This document shows, in pieces, positions 26,105 to 34,177 of a stretch of DNA of 64,000 bases; position 1 is the first letter of the stretch, and the number at the start of each line of letters is the position of its first letter. The notes under the pieces are model-generated. The model did no database searches, was not told the origin of the DNA, and saw only the letters and a list, made by a program, of their open reading frames with translations. This DNA comes from Bacillus sp. ISL-34 (lineage in GTDB: Bacteria > Bacillota > Bacilli > Bacillales > DSM-1321), in assembly GCF_018613325.1 (NCBI RefSeq), contig NZ_JAGGQJ010000002.1, positions 186,001 through 250,000 of the forward strand, written 5' to 3'. Made by a program: the position numbers and the translations under genes.

Positions 26105-27502
26105 ATGTCTACAAATTTAGAAAGTTACGTTCCACAAGAAACGCAGATCCAACATGATACGGGTGTGGATGAATCACTAAATCCGAAAACCGAGGAAGGT
26201 AGGACGGTAAGTCCGTTAGACTATATTTTCATGTGGGTTGGAGACGGTGTTAATCTAGGTAATATGACGCTTGGGGCTAGTATGATTGTAGCGGGAATCG
26301 CTACGTTAAACATCTTTCAGACATTTGCCGCGGCTATCATGGCAATTGGTATCATTTCAACTGTTTTTGCTTTAAATGATAGGCTCGGATACAGAACGGG
26401 AATACCATATGTTGTACAGCTTAGAATGTCCTTTGGGCTGAAAGGTTCCGTAATATCATCACTGATGCGCGGTATTCCCGCCATCGTTTGGTACGGTTTT
26501 CAAAGTTGGATTGGCGGTACTGCCTTAAACGAAATTGCGAAGATTATTACGGGGGGCGCCTTTGATAATGTTGCCATTTGCTTTGTAGTGTTACAGCTGG
26601 TGCAAATTGGGCTTTCGCTGTATGGATTCCATGCCATTAAATGGGTGGAAACCCTTGCGTCTATTGTTATTGTACTAGCGCTTCTCTATGTATTTGGCGT
26701 TCTACTAACTTCCCATAGCGATGTTATTGCAGAAAAATGGGTTCATGCAGAAGGATCATGGGGCTTACCTTTCTTTGCATTGATAATGATGTTTATGGGA
26801 AATTATGCGGCTATCTTTTTAAGTGCAGCGGACTATTCAAGAGAGCTAAAATCTGGTATTAGTGACACAAAACGCGGGTTTTTGTACTTTCTTCCTATTT
26901 CAATAGCGTACGGCTTGACACTTGCAATCGGTGGAATGCTTGCTTCCGCAACCGGTATCAACAATCCTGTGAAAGCGTTTGCGGTCGTGGTGGATAACTC
27001 TTATATTACACTCTTTGTATCCGCATTTATTGTTTTGGGTGCGGTTGCAGTAAACATGGTTGCCAATATTATTCCGCCAACCTATGTAATTACATTGCTT
27101 ACAAAAATGAAATATAAACCTGCAGTTACCATTACCGGACTGCTTGCATTTTGCTCATTCCCTTGGGTTCTTGTGCAGGATTCTTCGGCAAAGGGTCTTG
27201 GAATTTTCATTCTTATGTATTCCGCATTTTTAGGACCGATTGTTTCTATATTATTAGTCGAATATTATATATTAAGAAAGCAAAAGGTAAATGTTGCAGA
27301 TTTGTATAAGGAAGACGGTCCATTTGCCGGGTATAATCCAGCAGCGGTGCTTGCATTGCTTATCGGCGCCGGTGCAGCCTTTGTGAAAGTGGAGCTGGCA
27401 TGGATTATAGGCGTTGTTGTGGCAGGTATTGCATATTTGCTTTTGATGAAATTTGCATTTAAAGATTCAAAATTCAAAAAGGGTACTATTTTTGAAAAGT
27501 AA
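26105..27502 (+). CDS. pucI: NCS1-family allantoin permease
   Basis: 465 residues, nucleobase:cation symporter-1 family with about twelve membrane segments: FMWVGDGVNLGNMTLGASMI in TM1, GIPYVVQLRMSFGLKGS, and PAIVWYGFQSWIGG in TM3. NCS1 proteins move allantoin, cytosine, uracil or hydantoins by cation symport; the adjacent allantoinase makes allantoin the likely substrate (PucI-like). Start ATG after AAAAAGGGG. An N-terminal cytoplasmic extension of about 30 residues is normal for this branch. Confidence 0.85.
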   Translation: MSTNLESYVPQETQIQHDTGVDESLNPKTEEGRTVSPLDYIFMWVGDGVNLGNMTLGASMIVAGIATLNIFQTFAAAIMAIGIISTVFALNDRLGYRTGIPYVVQLRMSFGLKGSVISSLMRGIPAIVWYGFQSWIGGTALNEIAKIITGGAFDNVAICFVVLQLVQIGLSLYGFHAIKWVETLASIVIVLALLYVFGVLLTSHSDVIAEKWVHAEGSWGLPFFALIMMFMGNYAAIFLSAADYSRELKSGISDTKRGFLYFLPISIAYGLTLAIGGMLASATGINNPVKAFAVVVDNSYITLFVSAFIVLGAVAVNMVANIIPPTYVITLLTKMKYKPAVTITGLLAFCSFPWVLVQDSSAKGLGIFILMYSAFLGPIVSILLVEYYILRKQKVNVADLYKEDGPFAGYNPAAVLALLIGAGAAFVKVELAWIIGVVVAGIAYLLLMKFAFKDSKFKKGTIFEK

Positions 27503-27622
27503 ACCTGTATTTCTATGTTTCTAGGGGTTTATTCTCTCTGTCTATTTATATTGGATTGATGCAATAAACAAGGCAGTTGAGTAATGGTAATATACAGAAA
27601 ATTGCAAAAAGGGGTTGGGAGA

Positions 27623-29005
27623 ATGAAGTTTGATTTAGTTATAAAGAACGGAAATGTAGTATTTGAAAATACAGTAGAACAACTAGATATCGGTATACTT
27701 AATGGTAAAATTGCAGAAATTTCAAAAGAAATAGTCGGAGAATCTGCTGAAATTATAGATGCTTCTCATCAATATGTCATGCCTGGGATGATAGATGCCC
27801 ATGTCCATATTTGCGAGCCAGGCAGAACGGAGTGGGAAGGGTTTGTAACAGGAACTCAAGCACTAGCTGCAGGGGGGACAACATCATTTGTTGATATGCC
27901 ATTAAACGCTTTACCGGCAACGACTACAAAGAGTTCACTGCATTTAAAATTAAAATCTGCTGAAAATAAGGCGTATGTTGATTATGCTTTGTATGGTGGA
28001 TTAGTTCCTGATAATCTCGAAGATTTAGAGGACCTTTCTAACGAAGGTGTTGTGGCCTTCAAATGTTTTATGGCAACATGTGGTAGTGAGGAAATTGGGG
28101 ATTTTAAAAATGTTGATGATTTTACTCTATATCAAGGTATGAAAAAACTATCAGAATTGGGGCATATTTTATCTATACATGCTGAGAATGCAGAGCTTAC
28201 TGATAAACTGGCAATTGAAAAGAAAAAACAAGGGAAGACAAAAGCAAGAGATTATGTAGAGTCCCGCCCCATTTTTACTGAGGTTGATGCTGTAAAACGT
28301 GCTTTGTTATTAGGTAAAGAGACTGGATGTAAATTACATTTCGTTCATATTAGCAGTGAAGAGGCTGTTGAAGAAATCCTTAAAGCACGTAAACTAGGCC
28401 AAGAGGTTACGATAGAATCGTGTCCTCACTATTTCACGTTAGACACGGAAACCTTTGAAAGGATAGGACCTGTTGCGAAATGCGCTCCACCGCTTCGTAC
28501 TAAAACAGAACAAGATAAATTATGGGAAGCTCTTAAGGAGGGGAAAATTGATATCCTGGCCTCAGACCATTCCCCATGTCCTCCAGAAATGAAGCAGAGC
28601 AACACCAATAATATGTTTGATGTGTGGGGAGGGATTAGTGGCTGCCAAAATAATGTTGATTTAATGTTTGACGAGGCTGTTAAGAATCGTGGGGTTTCTG
28701 TAAGTGAATTTTCAAAGATGATTGCGACAAAGCCTGCAGAAATATTTAACTTAAGAAATAAAGGAAGCATTAAAGTTTCCTATGACGCTGATATCATTCT
28801 CCTTGATCCAAATAAATCATACACCATTCAGCCAGAAGATTTGTATTACCGTCATCAACAAAGCCCTTATGTTGGAAGAAAGATTAACTGTCGGGTGACG
28901 AAAACGTTTGTAAGGGGACAACTAGTATTTGATATTGAGAAAGGGATTGTAAGTCATCCAATTGGGAAGTTTATTTCGGCAAAAAGTAGTTTCGTACAAG
29001 CATAA
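27623..29005 (+). CDS. allB: Allantoinase (first copy)
   Basis: 460 residues from ATG 27623, chosen for GGGAG upstream; the open frame extends further 5' without a site. Cyclic amidohydrolase fold: the metal motif DAHVHICEPGRTEWEGF, the carboxylatable lysine in VAFKCFMAT, HAENAEL, the FVHISS and ESCPHYFTLD histidines, and the ILASDHSPCPPEM aspartate. It hydrolyses allantoin to allantoate in the cytoplasm. It follows the permease by 120 bases. A second intact allantoinase (41268) and a dead third one (50733) share the window. Confidence 0.88.
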   Translation: MKFDLVIKNGNVVFENTVEQLDIGILNGKIAEISKEIVGESAEIIDASHQYVMPGMIDAHVHICEPGRTEWEGFVTGTQALAAGGTTSFVDMPLNALPATTTKSSLHLKLKSAENKAYVDYALYGGLVPDNLEDLEDLSNEGVVAFKCFMATCGSEEIGDFKNVDDFTLYQGMKKLSELGHILSIHAENAELTDKLAIEKKKQGKTKARDYVESRPIFTEVDAVKRALLLGKETGCKLHFVHISSEEAVEEILKARKLGQEVTIESCPHYFTLDTETFERIGPVAKCAPPLRTKTEQDKLWEALKEGKIDILASDHSPCPPEMKQSNTNNMFDVWGGISGCQNNVDLMFDEAVKNRGVSVSEFSKMIATKPAEIFNLRNKGSIKVSYDADIILLDPNKSYTIQPEDLYYRHQQSPYVGRKINCRVTKTFVRGQLVFDIEKGIVSHPIGKFISAKSSFVQA

Positions 29006-29171
29006 AGTTATCTAAAGAAGGTTGACCTAAAAGGGCGCTTAAGTGGCTCTTAATGGCGTCATACCTTCTTTTTGTTTTATTTTTTGAATGGTATTATGTC
29101 TGTGGATTGCTCTTGTGGTAAAATAAAGAAAAAGGATCAGTAATATAGGATTTAATCGGAGGTTAATATAA

Positions 29172-29927
29172 ATGGTTAAGTCAGTAGATAGGGCGTTAAC
29201 AATTATTTCATTAGTAAGCAAGCGTAAAGAAGGGATTGGGGTTACTGAGCTGGCATCCAACCTAGATTTAAATAAAAGCTCTATATTCAGATTATTAAGT
29301 ACTCTTGTAGATCATGGATTCATCGAACAAAATCCTGAAACTAAAAAATATAGATTAGGCTATAAATATTTAGAATTAAGTTCGATGCTACTTGAATCTA
29401 TTGACTTGAGAACTCAAGCTAAACCTTTTCTGGAAGAGTTAGAATCACATATTAATGAAGTGATCCACTTGACCGTATATGATCAAGGAGAGGTAATCTA
29501 TATTGAAAAACTTGAGGGAAGTGAAACCCTTAGAACACATTCACAAGTAGGAAGACGGGCCCCAATGCATTGTACGGCAGTTGGGAAGGTAATCTTAGCC
29601 CATCTGCCATTAAATGAGATCGTAGATATAATTGACAAGCATGGTTTACCAAAACATACTGAACAAACGATTATAGATAAAGAATCTTTTTTTAAAGAAT
29701 TGGGAAAAATAAGGAACGAAGGTATCGGTAGAGAAGTTGAAGAAAATGAACAAGGAATCACCTGTATTGCAGCACCAATTTTTGATCATCGGAAGAAAAT
29801 TACTGCTGCTGTTAGTATTTCAGGACCAAGCATCCGAATGACTGAAGAAAGATTAACTGAAATTAAACCAATTATAATGGATATTGGTAAAAAGATTTCC
29901 AAAAGGCTTGGTTACACAGACAATTAA
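29172..29927 (+). CDS. IclR-family transcriptional regulator (AllR-like position)
   Basis: 251 residues: winged helix (about 1-65; LASNLDLNKSSIFRLLSTLV) and effector domain (about 75-245; SQVGRRAPMHCTAVGKVILA, CIAAPIFDHRKKITAAVSISG). In enterobacteria the IclR-type AllR represses allantoin and glyoxylate genes and is released by glyoxylate. A like role is plausible between allantoinase and the carboligase operon, but the sequence alone does not prove orthology. CGGAGGT lies upstream. A terminator follows directly. Confidence 0.87.
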   Translation: MVKSVDRALTIISLVSKRKEGIGVTELASNLDLNKSSIFRLLSTLVDHGFIEQNPETKKYRLGYKYLELSSMLLESIDLRTQAKPFLEELESHINEVIHLTVYDQGEVIYIEKLEGSETLRTHSQVGRRAPMHCTAVGKVILAHLPLNEIVDIIDKHGLPKHTEQTIIDKESFFKELGKIRNEGIGREVEENEQGITCIAAPIFDHRKKITAAVSISGPSIRMTEERLTEIKPIIMDIGKKISKRLGYTDN

Positions 29928-29940
29928 ATCATTTGAAAAA

Positions 29941-29968
29941 AGAATTGGTATAAGACCAATTCTTTTTT
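29941..29968 (+). terminator. Rho-independent terminator, copy 1 of a triplicated element
   Basis: Stem AGAATTGG / CCAATTCT with loop TATAAGA and a T6 tail, 13 bases after the IclR stop. Near-identical sequence recurs at 30502 and, diverged, at 30650. Confidence 0.85.
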
Positions 29969-30079
29969 GACAAAAGGGGTTCGGGATTTTTCCTTCCTTA
30001 TCAAATTTATCAGGTGGAAAAGGCTTCTTTCCATGGTTTGTCCAATCCTTGATTTATTTCATTTTGAAGGCATCCTACC

Positions 30080-30227
30080 TCTGAATACATACCTTTCACC
30101 AAGTCATAAATGAAAGTGAAATCAATGGCAGCCTCCATTTTACGAACCAAATGGTTCGGTAGCACCAGTTGATCTAAATAATCATTTCAAGTTGATCTCG
30201 CTGAATAGAATCATGTTTAGAAAGCAT
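30080..30227 (-). pseudogene. IS1182-family transposase N-terminal remnant
   Basis: Minus strand from ATG 30227 reads MLSKHDSIQRDQLEMI, a stop, then IDQLVLPNHLVRKMEAAIDF and TFIYDLVKGMYSEVG. This is the characteristic start of IS1182-type transposases (QLEMITLDQLVPxDHLVRK). Only about 50 codons survive. Confidence 0.7.
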
Positions 30228-30311
30228 CCTCATCACCTCAAGTTTTAATACTTCTATTTTAAAACAAATATGACTCTAGGCAAAAATGTTCTATCTAAAA
30301 GGTAAAACAAA

Positions 30312-30437
30312 GTTGATTGGAACGGAAGGTACGAGCCTCCTGCGGGAAAAGCGCGTCTAGGGGAGACCCCGCAGGCGAAAGCCGAGGAGGCTCACCGACC
30401 GCCCGCGGAAAGCGAGTGCCTGGAGTGGAAATCAACG
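30312..30437. repeat. Dispersed GC-rich Bacillus-type repeat, full copy
   Basis: A GC-rich 126-base element inside AT-rich DNA. Its ends, AGTTGATTGGAACGGAAGG and the complementary-like GTGGAAATCAACG, can pair. Inside are CTCCTGCGGGA with its partner CCCCGCAGG and the run GACCGCCCGCGGAAAGCGAG. I recognise this as a widely dispersed intergenic repeat of Bacillus genomes. It shows no coding potential; a structured transcript is possible. Confidence 0.75.
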
Positions 30438-30460
30438 TCAAATTGTACAAGCCATAAAAA

Positions 30461-30492
30461 TAGACAAACTCGATTTTCATCGAGTTTGTCTA
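30461..30492. terminator. Stem-loop, likely terminator
   Basis: Twelve-base perfect stem TAGACAAACTCG / CGAGTTTGTCTA with an eight-base loop, located between the repeat copies. Confidence 0.6.
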
Positions 30493-30501
30493 CAGTCTGA
30501 A

Positions 30502-30531
30502 AGAATTGGTTTAAGACCAATTCTTTTTTTT
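30502..30531 (+). terminator. Terminator-like element, copy 2
   Basis: AGAATTGGTTTAAGACCAAT followed by TCT and a T8 run: the same hairpin as at 29941 with one loop change, followed by the same ACAAAAGGGGTTC flank. No gene lies directly upstream, so it was probably copied with its surroundings. Confidence 0.7.
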
Positions 30532-30563
30532 GTAGACAAAAGGGGTTCTAAAAGTTAAAACAA

Positions 30564-30629
30564 AGTTGTTTGGAACGGAGGGTGCGATACTTCTGCGGGA
30601 AAAGCGAGTGCCCGGAGAGGAGATCAACG
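30564..30629. repeat. Dispersed GC-rich Bacillus-type repeat, internally deleted copy
   Basis: Shares both ends with the element at 30312 (AAGTTGTTTGGAACGGAGGG and GGAGATCAACG) but lacks about 56 internal bases between GCGGGAAAAGCG and AGTGCCxGGAG. The deletion joins two GCGGAAA/GCGGGAAA-like stretches, as expected from slippage or recombination between short repeats. Confidence 0.7.
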
Positions 30630-30820
30630 TTCAAATTGTCTACAGTCTGAAAGAATGTATAAGACCAGCTCTTTTTTTGTAGAAATTTATTGAATCAACT
30701 TTATCTTCGAATAGGAACTTTGGTGTTTTGTCCTACGAAAATTTTTATAAAAAATTTAATGGTAAAATACTTGAAATATTCAAAAAACGGTGATAATATC
30801 AAAATAAGAAACAAGGTTAG

Positions 30821-30834
30821 TTAATAAGCAACAA
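30821..30834 (-). promoter_or_regulatory. Recurring TTGCTTATTAA box, inverted
   Basis: TTAATAAGCAACAA is the exact reverse complement of TTGTTGCTTATTAA, facing the direct copy at 30869 about 45 bases downstream. This makes a widely spaced inverted pair in front of the transketolase operon. Confidence 0.5.
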
Positions 30835-30866
30835 GATACTTATTTTTATTTTTTTAATTATTTAAT

Positions 30867-30890
30867 GAAACCACGTTGCTTATTATGCGA
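30867..30890 (+). promoter_or_regulatory. Recurring TTGCTTATTA box, direct
   Basis: CCACGTTGCTTATTATGCGA then CTAT, about 20-45 bases upstream of the transketolase start. One base off the PucR consensus CNTTGGTTAA at its core. Confidence 0.45.
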
Positions 30891-30909
30891 CTATAAGGAG
30901 GAGTAAATA

Positions 30910-31734
30910 GTGGATTTTTCTAAAGAGAAAGGCGAATTTTATAATAATCTAACGAAAACAATTCGCCGGCACATAGTTAAAATGACGAACCATGCTGGAA
31001 GTGGTCATCCCGGTGGTTCTTTATCAGCAACTGAATTAATGTCCGTCCTATTTTTTGAACACATGAATGTTGATCCTGACAACCCAGATTGGCAAGACCG
31101 AGATTGTTTCTTCTTATCTAAGGGGCATTGTACACCTGTATTTTATTCAGTATTAGCTGAAAAAGGTTTCTTCCCGGTTGAAGAGTTAATGACCTTCAGG
31201 GATGTTGACGGTAGGTTACATGGACATCCATGTGGAGAGCATATTCCAGGTGTAGACATATCTTCAGGATCACTTGGTCAAGGATTATCAGTAGCTAATG
31301 GTGTTGGATTAATTGCAAAACTGGATGGCAGCAATAGAAGATCATATTGCATGATTGGTGATGGAGAATTACAAGAAGGTCAAGTATGGGAAGCGGCAAT
31401 GACAACTGCACATTACAATCTTGATAACGTTTGTGCGATTATCGACTGGAACAAAATTCAACTTGATGATTTTGTTGAAAATGTAAAAGGTGTAAAAAAT
31501 CTTGGTGATAAATTTAGAGCTTTCGGTTGGCACGTTGTTGAAATTGATGGTCATGATATTAATGCAGTTAATGAAGCGTATAAAGAAGCTAAACGCACTA
31601 AAGGCAGACCTACTGCAATTCTAGCTCATACGGTTAAAGGCAAGGGAGTTTCATTTATGGAAGATACACATGATTGGCATGGAATGGCTCCGAATGATGA
31701 GCAATTAGAAATCGCTTTAAAGGAGTTGGCTTAA
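30910..31734 (+). CDS. Transketolase, N-terminal (ThDP pyrophosphate-binding) subunit
   Basis: 274 residues, GTG start after AAGGAGGAG. Contains the transketolase N-half: NHAGSGHPGGSLSATELM, FFLSKGHCTPVFYSVL, DISSGSLGQGLSVANGVGLI and the ThDP-Mg motif IGDGELQEGQVWEAAM ending in WNKIQLD. Split transketolases encode the two halves as separate subunits of one enzyme. It transfers a two-carbon ketol group between a ketose (or hydroxypyruvate) and an aldehyde. It is first in an operon with a DUF1537 kinase, a glyoxylate-carboligase-like enzyme and an isomerase, so the donor may be hydroxypyruvate rather than pentose phosphate. Confidence 0.88.
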   Translation: MDFSKEKGEFYNNLTKTIRRHIVKMTNHAGSGHPGGSLSATELMSVLFFEHMNVDPDNPDWQDRDCFFLSKGHCTPVFYSVLAEKGFFPVEELMTFRDVDGRLHGHPCGEHIPGVDISSGSLGQGLSVANGVGLIAKLDGSNRRSYCMIGDGELQEGQVWEAAMTTAHYNLDNVCAIIDWNKIQLDDFVENVKGVKNLGDKFRAFGWHVVEIDGHDINAVNEAYKEAKRTKGRPTAILAHTVKGKGVSFMEDTHDWHGMAPNDEQLEIALKELA

Positions 31735-31735
31735 G

Positions 31736-32683
31736 ATGGCAAATCAAGAAGCACCACGTAAAGGTTTTGCTGATGCACTAATCAGACTTGGAGAAAAACA
31801 TGACAATTTAGTAGTACTTGACGCGGACTGCGCAAAATCAAATATGACAAATCTATATAAAAATAGATTTCCAGAACGCTTTTTCAACATCGGTATTTCT
31901 GAATGTGATTTAGTAGGTACTGCAGCTGGTATGGCAGTAGCAGGTAAAGTACCATTTGCGAATGCTTATGCAAACTTCCTTACTGGGCGCGCATTTGATC
32001 AAATGAGAATTTCTGTATGTTATTCAAATAACAATGTGAAAATTGTCGGTCATAACGCTGGTACATCAGCTGCTCAAGAAGGTGCAACACATTTACCGCT
32101 TGAAGATATTTCTTTAATGCGCTCACTTCCACGTATGACTGTAATTGTTCCAGCTGATGCGGTTGAAATGGAAAAAGCAGTAGAAGCTGCTTATTACCAT
32201 GACGGACCTATTTACCTGCGTGTTGGCAAATTACCAGTACCGATCGTTACAAAAAAGGAAGAACCATTCAAAATAGGTAAAGCAATTAAATACCGTGAAG
32301 GATCTGATATTACGATCATCAGTACTGGGATAATGCTTGATGAATCACTAAAAGCAGCAGGTGAATTAGAAAAGCAAGGTGTAAGCGCTGAACTTTTACA
32401 CATTCATACAATTAAACCTATTGATAAAGAGGCCATTATTGCATCTGCTGCGAAAACAAAACATGTTATCACAGTTGAAGAGCATTCAATTATAGGTGGA
32501 TTAGGTAGTGCTGTTGCTGAAGTATTATCAGAAAGCCAACCAGCTAAATTAAGAAGAATCGGTACAAATGACCGTTTTGGAGTTTCTGGAAAAATGGATG
32601 AATTACTTGATTTCTTTGAATTAAGAGCACACCGTATTGTTTCTACTGCAAATGAATTATTAGGGCATAGAGTAACTAGCTAA
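31736..32683 (+). CDS. Transketolase, C-terminal (pyrimidine-binding) subunit
   Basis: 315 residues, starting one base after the stop of the partner subunit, with AAGGAG upstream. Contains the PYR domain (VVLDADCAKSN, RFFNIGISECDLVGTAAG with the catalytic Glu) and a transketolase C domain (VITVEEHSIIGGLGSAVAEV). The HNAGTSAAQEGATHLPLED loop matches the transketolase substrate loop, but phosphate-binding residues cannot be judged with confidence here. Together with 30910 it forms an alpha2beta2-type enzyme. Confidence 0.88.
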   Translation: MANQEAPRKGFADALIRLGEKHDNLVVLDADCAKSNMTNLYKNRFPERFFNIGISECDLVGTAAGMAVAGKVPFANAYANFLTGRAFDQMRISVCYSNNNVKIVGHNAGTSAAQEGATHLPLEDISLMRSLPRMTVIVPADAVEMEKAVEAAYYHDGPIYLRVGKLPVPIVTKKEEPFKIGKAIKYREGSDITIISTGIMLDESLKAAGELEKQGVSAELLHIHTIKPIDKEAIIASAAKTKHVITVEEHSIIGGLGSAVAEVLSESQPAKLRRIGTNDRFGVSGKMDELLDFFELRAHRIVSTANELLGHRVTS

Positions 32684-32716
32684 TCACATTTTTAGATAAT
32701 GAAAGGGGGAGGGTTT

Positions 32717-34177
32717 TTGTCAAACGCAACCCAATATCTAAGTTTAAAGGATACTTTAGAAAATCCTCTCTTCTCTAAATCGGATGACAGCCTTCGTGCT
32801 AAAATCAAAGCTCATTTAAAACAAACAAAACATAAGTTTATCGTTTTAGATGATGATCCAACTGGTGTCCAAACGGTACATGATATTTTTGTCATCACGG
32901 ACTGGGGAAAAGACTGGATTAAAAAAGGATTATCTGATGAGAGAAGTGTACTTTATATTTTAACAAACACAAGAAGTTATAATGCAGAAAAAACGGAAAA
33001 CATCAATAGAGAGATTGTCCAAAACATTGTTGACGTTACTAAGGAAATGGGCATAAATTATTCAATTATCAGTAGAAGTGACTCAACATTAAGAGGGCAT
33101 TATCCACTTGAAATTGATGTGCTCCAAGATGAATTATTAAAAACTGCTGATGTACAGATTTCAGGTCATTTAATCATACCGGCTTTTTTTGAAGCACATC
33201 GTTACACCATAGATAATATTCATTATTTAGGTATGGATGGTCAGCTTGTCCCAGTAAATGAAACAGAATTTGCGAATGATTCCGTTTTCGGTTTCAATAC
33301 TGCTAATTTGCCGAAATGGATTGAAGAGAAGACAAATGGAAGTGTAGCTTCAGGGTCAGCTTTGATCATTTCACTTGAAGATATTCATAATGGCGGCATT
33401 GATAAAGTTTATGAGATTTTATTATCTGCTAACAATAATACTCCTATTATAGTAAATGCTAAATCTTACTATGATTTAGACATCGTATCATTAGCAGTCC
33501 TTAAAGCAATTGATTCTGGCAAGCAATTCTTGTTTAGAACTGCAGCATCTATTGTAAAATCGATTGCGGGAATTCAGGATCGTCCATATTTATCAGCTAA
33601 TGAGATTGTTTCAAATGATGAAAACCAAAACAATGGTGGATTTATAATTGTAGGTTCTCACACGAATAAAACTACGGAACAAATTAAGGAACTAATGAAT
33701 AAATACCCGATTGAACAAATCGAAATTAATGTTGTGAAAGTTCTAAATAAAGAAACAAGAACTGAAGAGCTAACACGAGTATGTCATTTAGTAGATCATA
33801 ATATTTCTTCTAATCGCGATACGCTTGTATATACAAGTAGGGATTTAATTAGTGCGAAAGATAAGGAAGAAAACTTAAAAATTAGTCAAACTGTTTCAAG
33901 TTCTTTAGTTAAAGTTATTCGCTCACTAAAAGTAAAGCCGAAATTCATCATTGCAAAAGGTGGTATAACTTCGAGTGATGTGGCAACTGACGGCTTAGAT
34001 ATTAAATATGCAAAAATTTTAGGGCAAGCGATCGCCGGTGTTCCAGTATGGTTAACCGGAAGTGAAGCTAAGTTCAAAGATACACCTTATATCGTATTTC
34101 CAGGCAACGTTGGGGATAAAGATTCGATTGCTCAAATCTTTGAAAATATAAAAAAGGATCAAAAGGGAGAGATATAA
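32717..34177 (+). CDS. DUF1537 four-carbon acid sugar kinase family protein (OtnK/DtnK-like)
   Basis: About 486 residues from TTG 32717, preferred because GGGGGAGGG lies just upstream; an ATG at 32699 lacks a site. DUF1537 signatures: FIVLDDDPTGVQTVHDI near residue 45, SRSDSTLRGHYPLE near 130, and the C-terminal nucleotide-binding KGGITSSDVA, PVWLTG and VFPGNVGD motifs. Characterised members phosphorylate 3-oxotetronate (OtnK) or threonate/erythronate; OtnK products are decarboxylated to DHAP. It lies 33 bases after transketolase and directly abuts the carboligase. Together these suggest phosphorylation of a four-carbon acid built from glyoxylate. Confidence 0.86.
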   Translation: MSNATQYLSLKDTLENPLFSKSDDSLRAKIKAHLKQTKHKFIVLDDDPTGVQTVHDIFVITDWGKDWIKKGLSDERSVLYILTNTRSYNAEKTENINREIVQNIVDVTKEMGINYSIISRSDSTLRGHYPLEIDVLQDELLKTADVQISGHLIIPAFFEAHRYTIDNIHYLGMDGQLVPVNETEFANDSVFGFNTANLPKWIEEKTNGSVASGSALIISLEDIHNGGIDKVYEILLSANNNTPIIVNAKSYYDLDIVSLAVLKAIDSGKQFLFRTAASIVKSIAGIQDRPYLSANEIVSNDENQNNGGFIIVGSHTNKTTEQIKELMNKYPIEQIEINVVKVLNKETRTEELTRVCHLVDHNISSNRDTLVYTSRDLISAKDKEENLKISQTVSSSLVKVIRSLKVKPKFIIAKGGITSSDVATDGLDIKYAKILGQAIAGVPVWLTGSEAKFKDTPYIVFPGNVGDKDSIAQIFENIKKDQKGEI

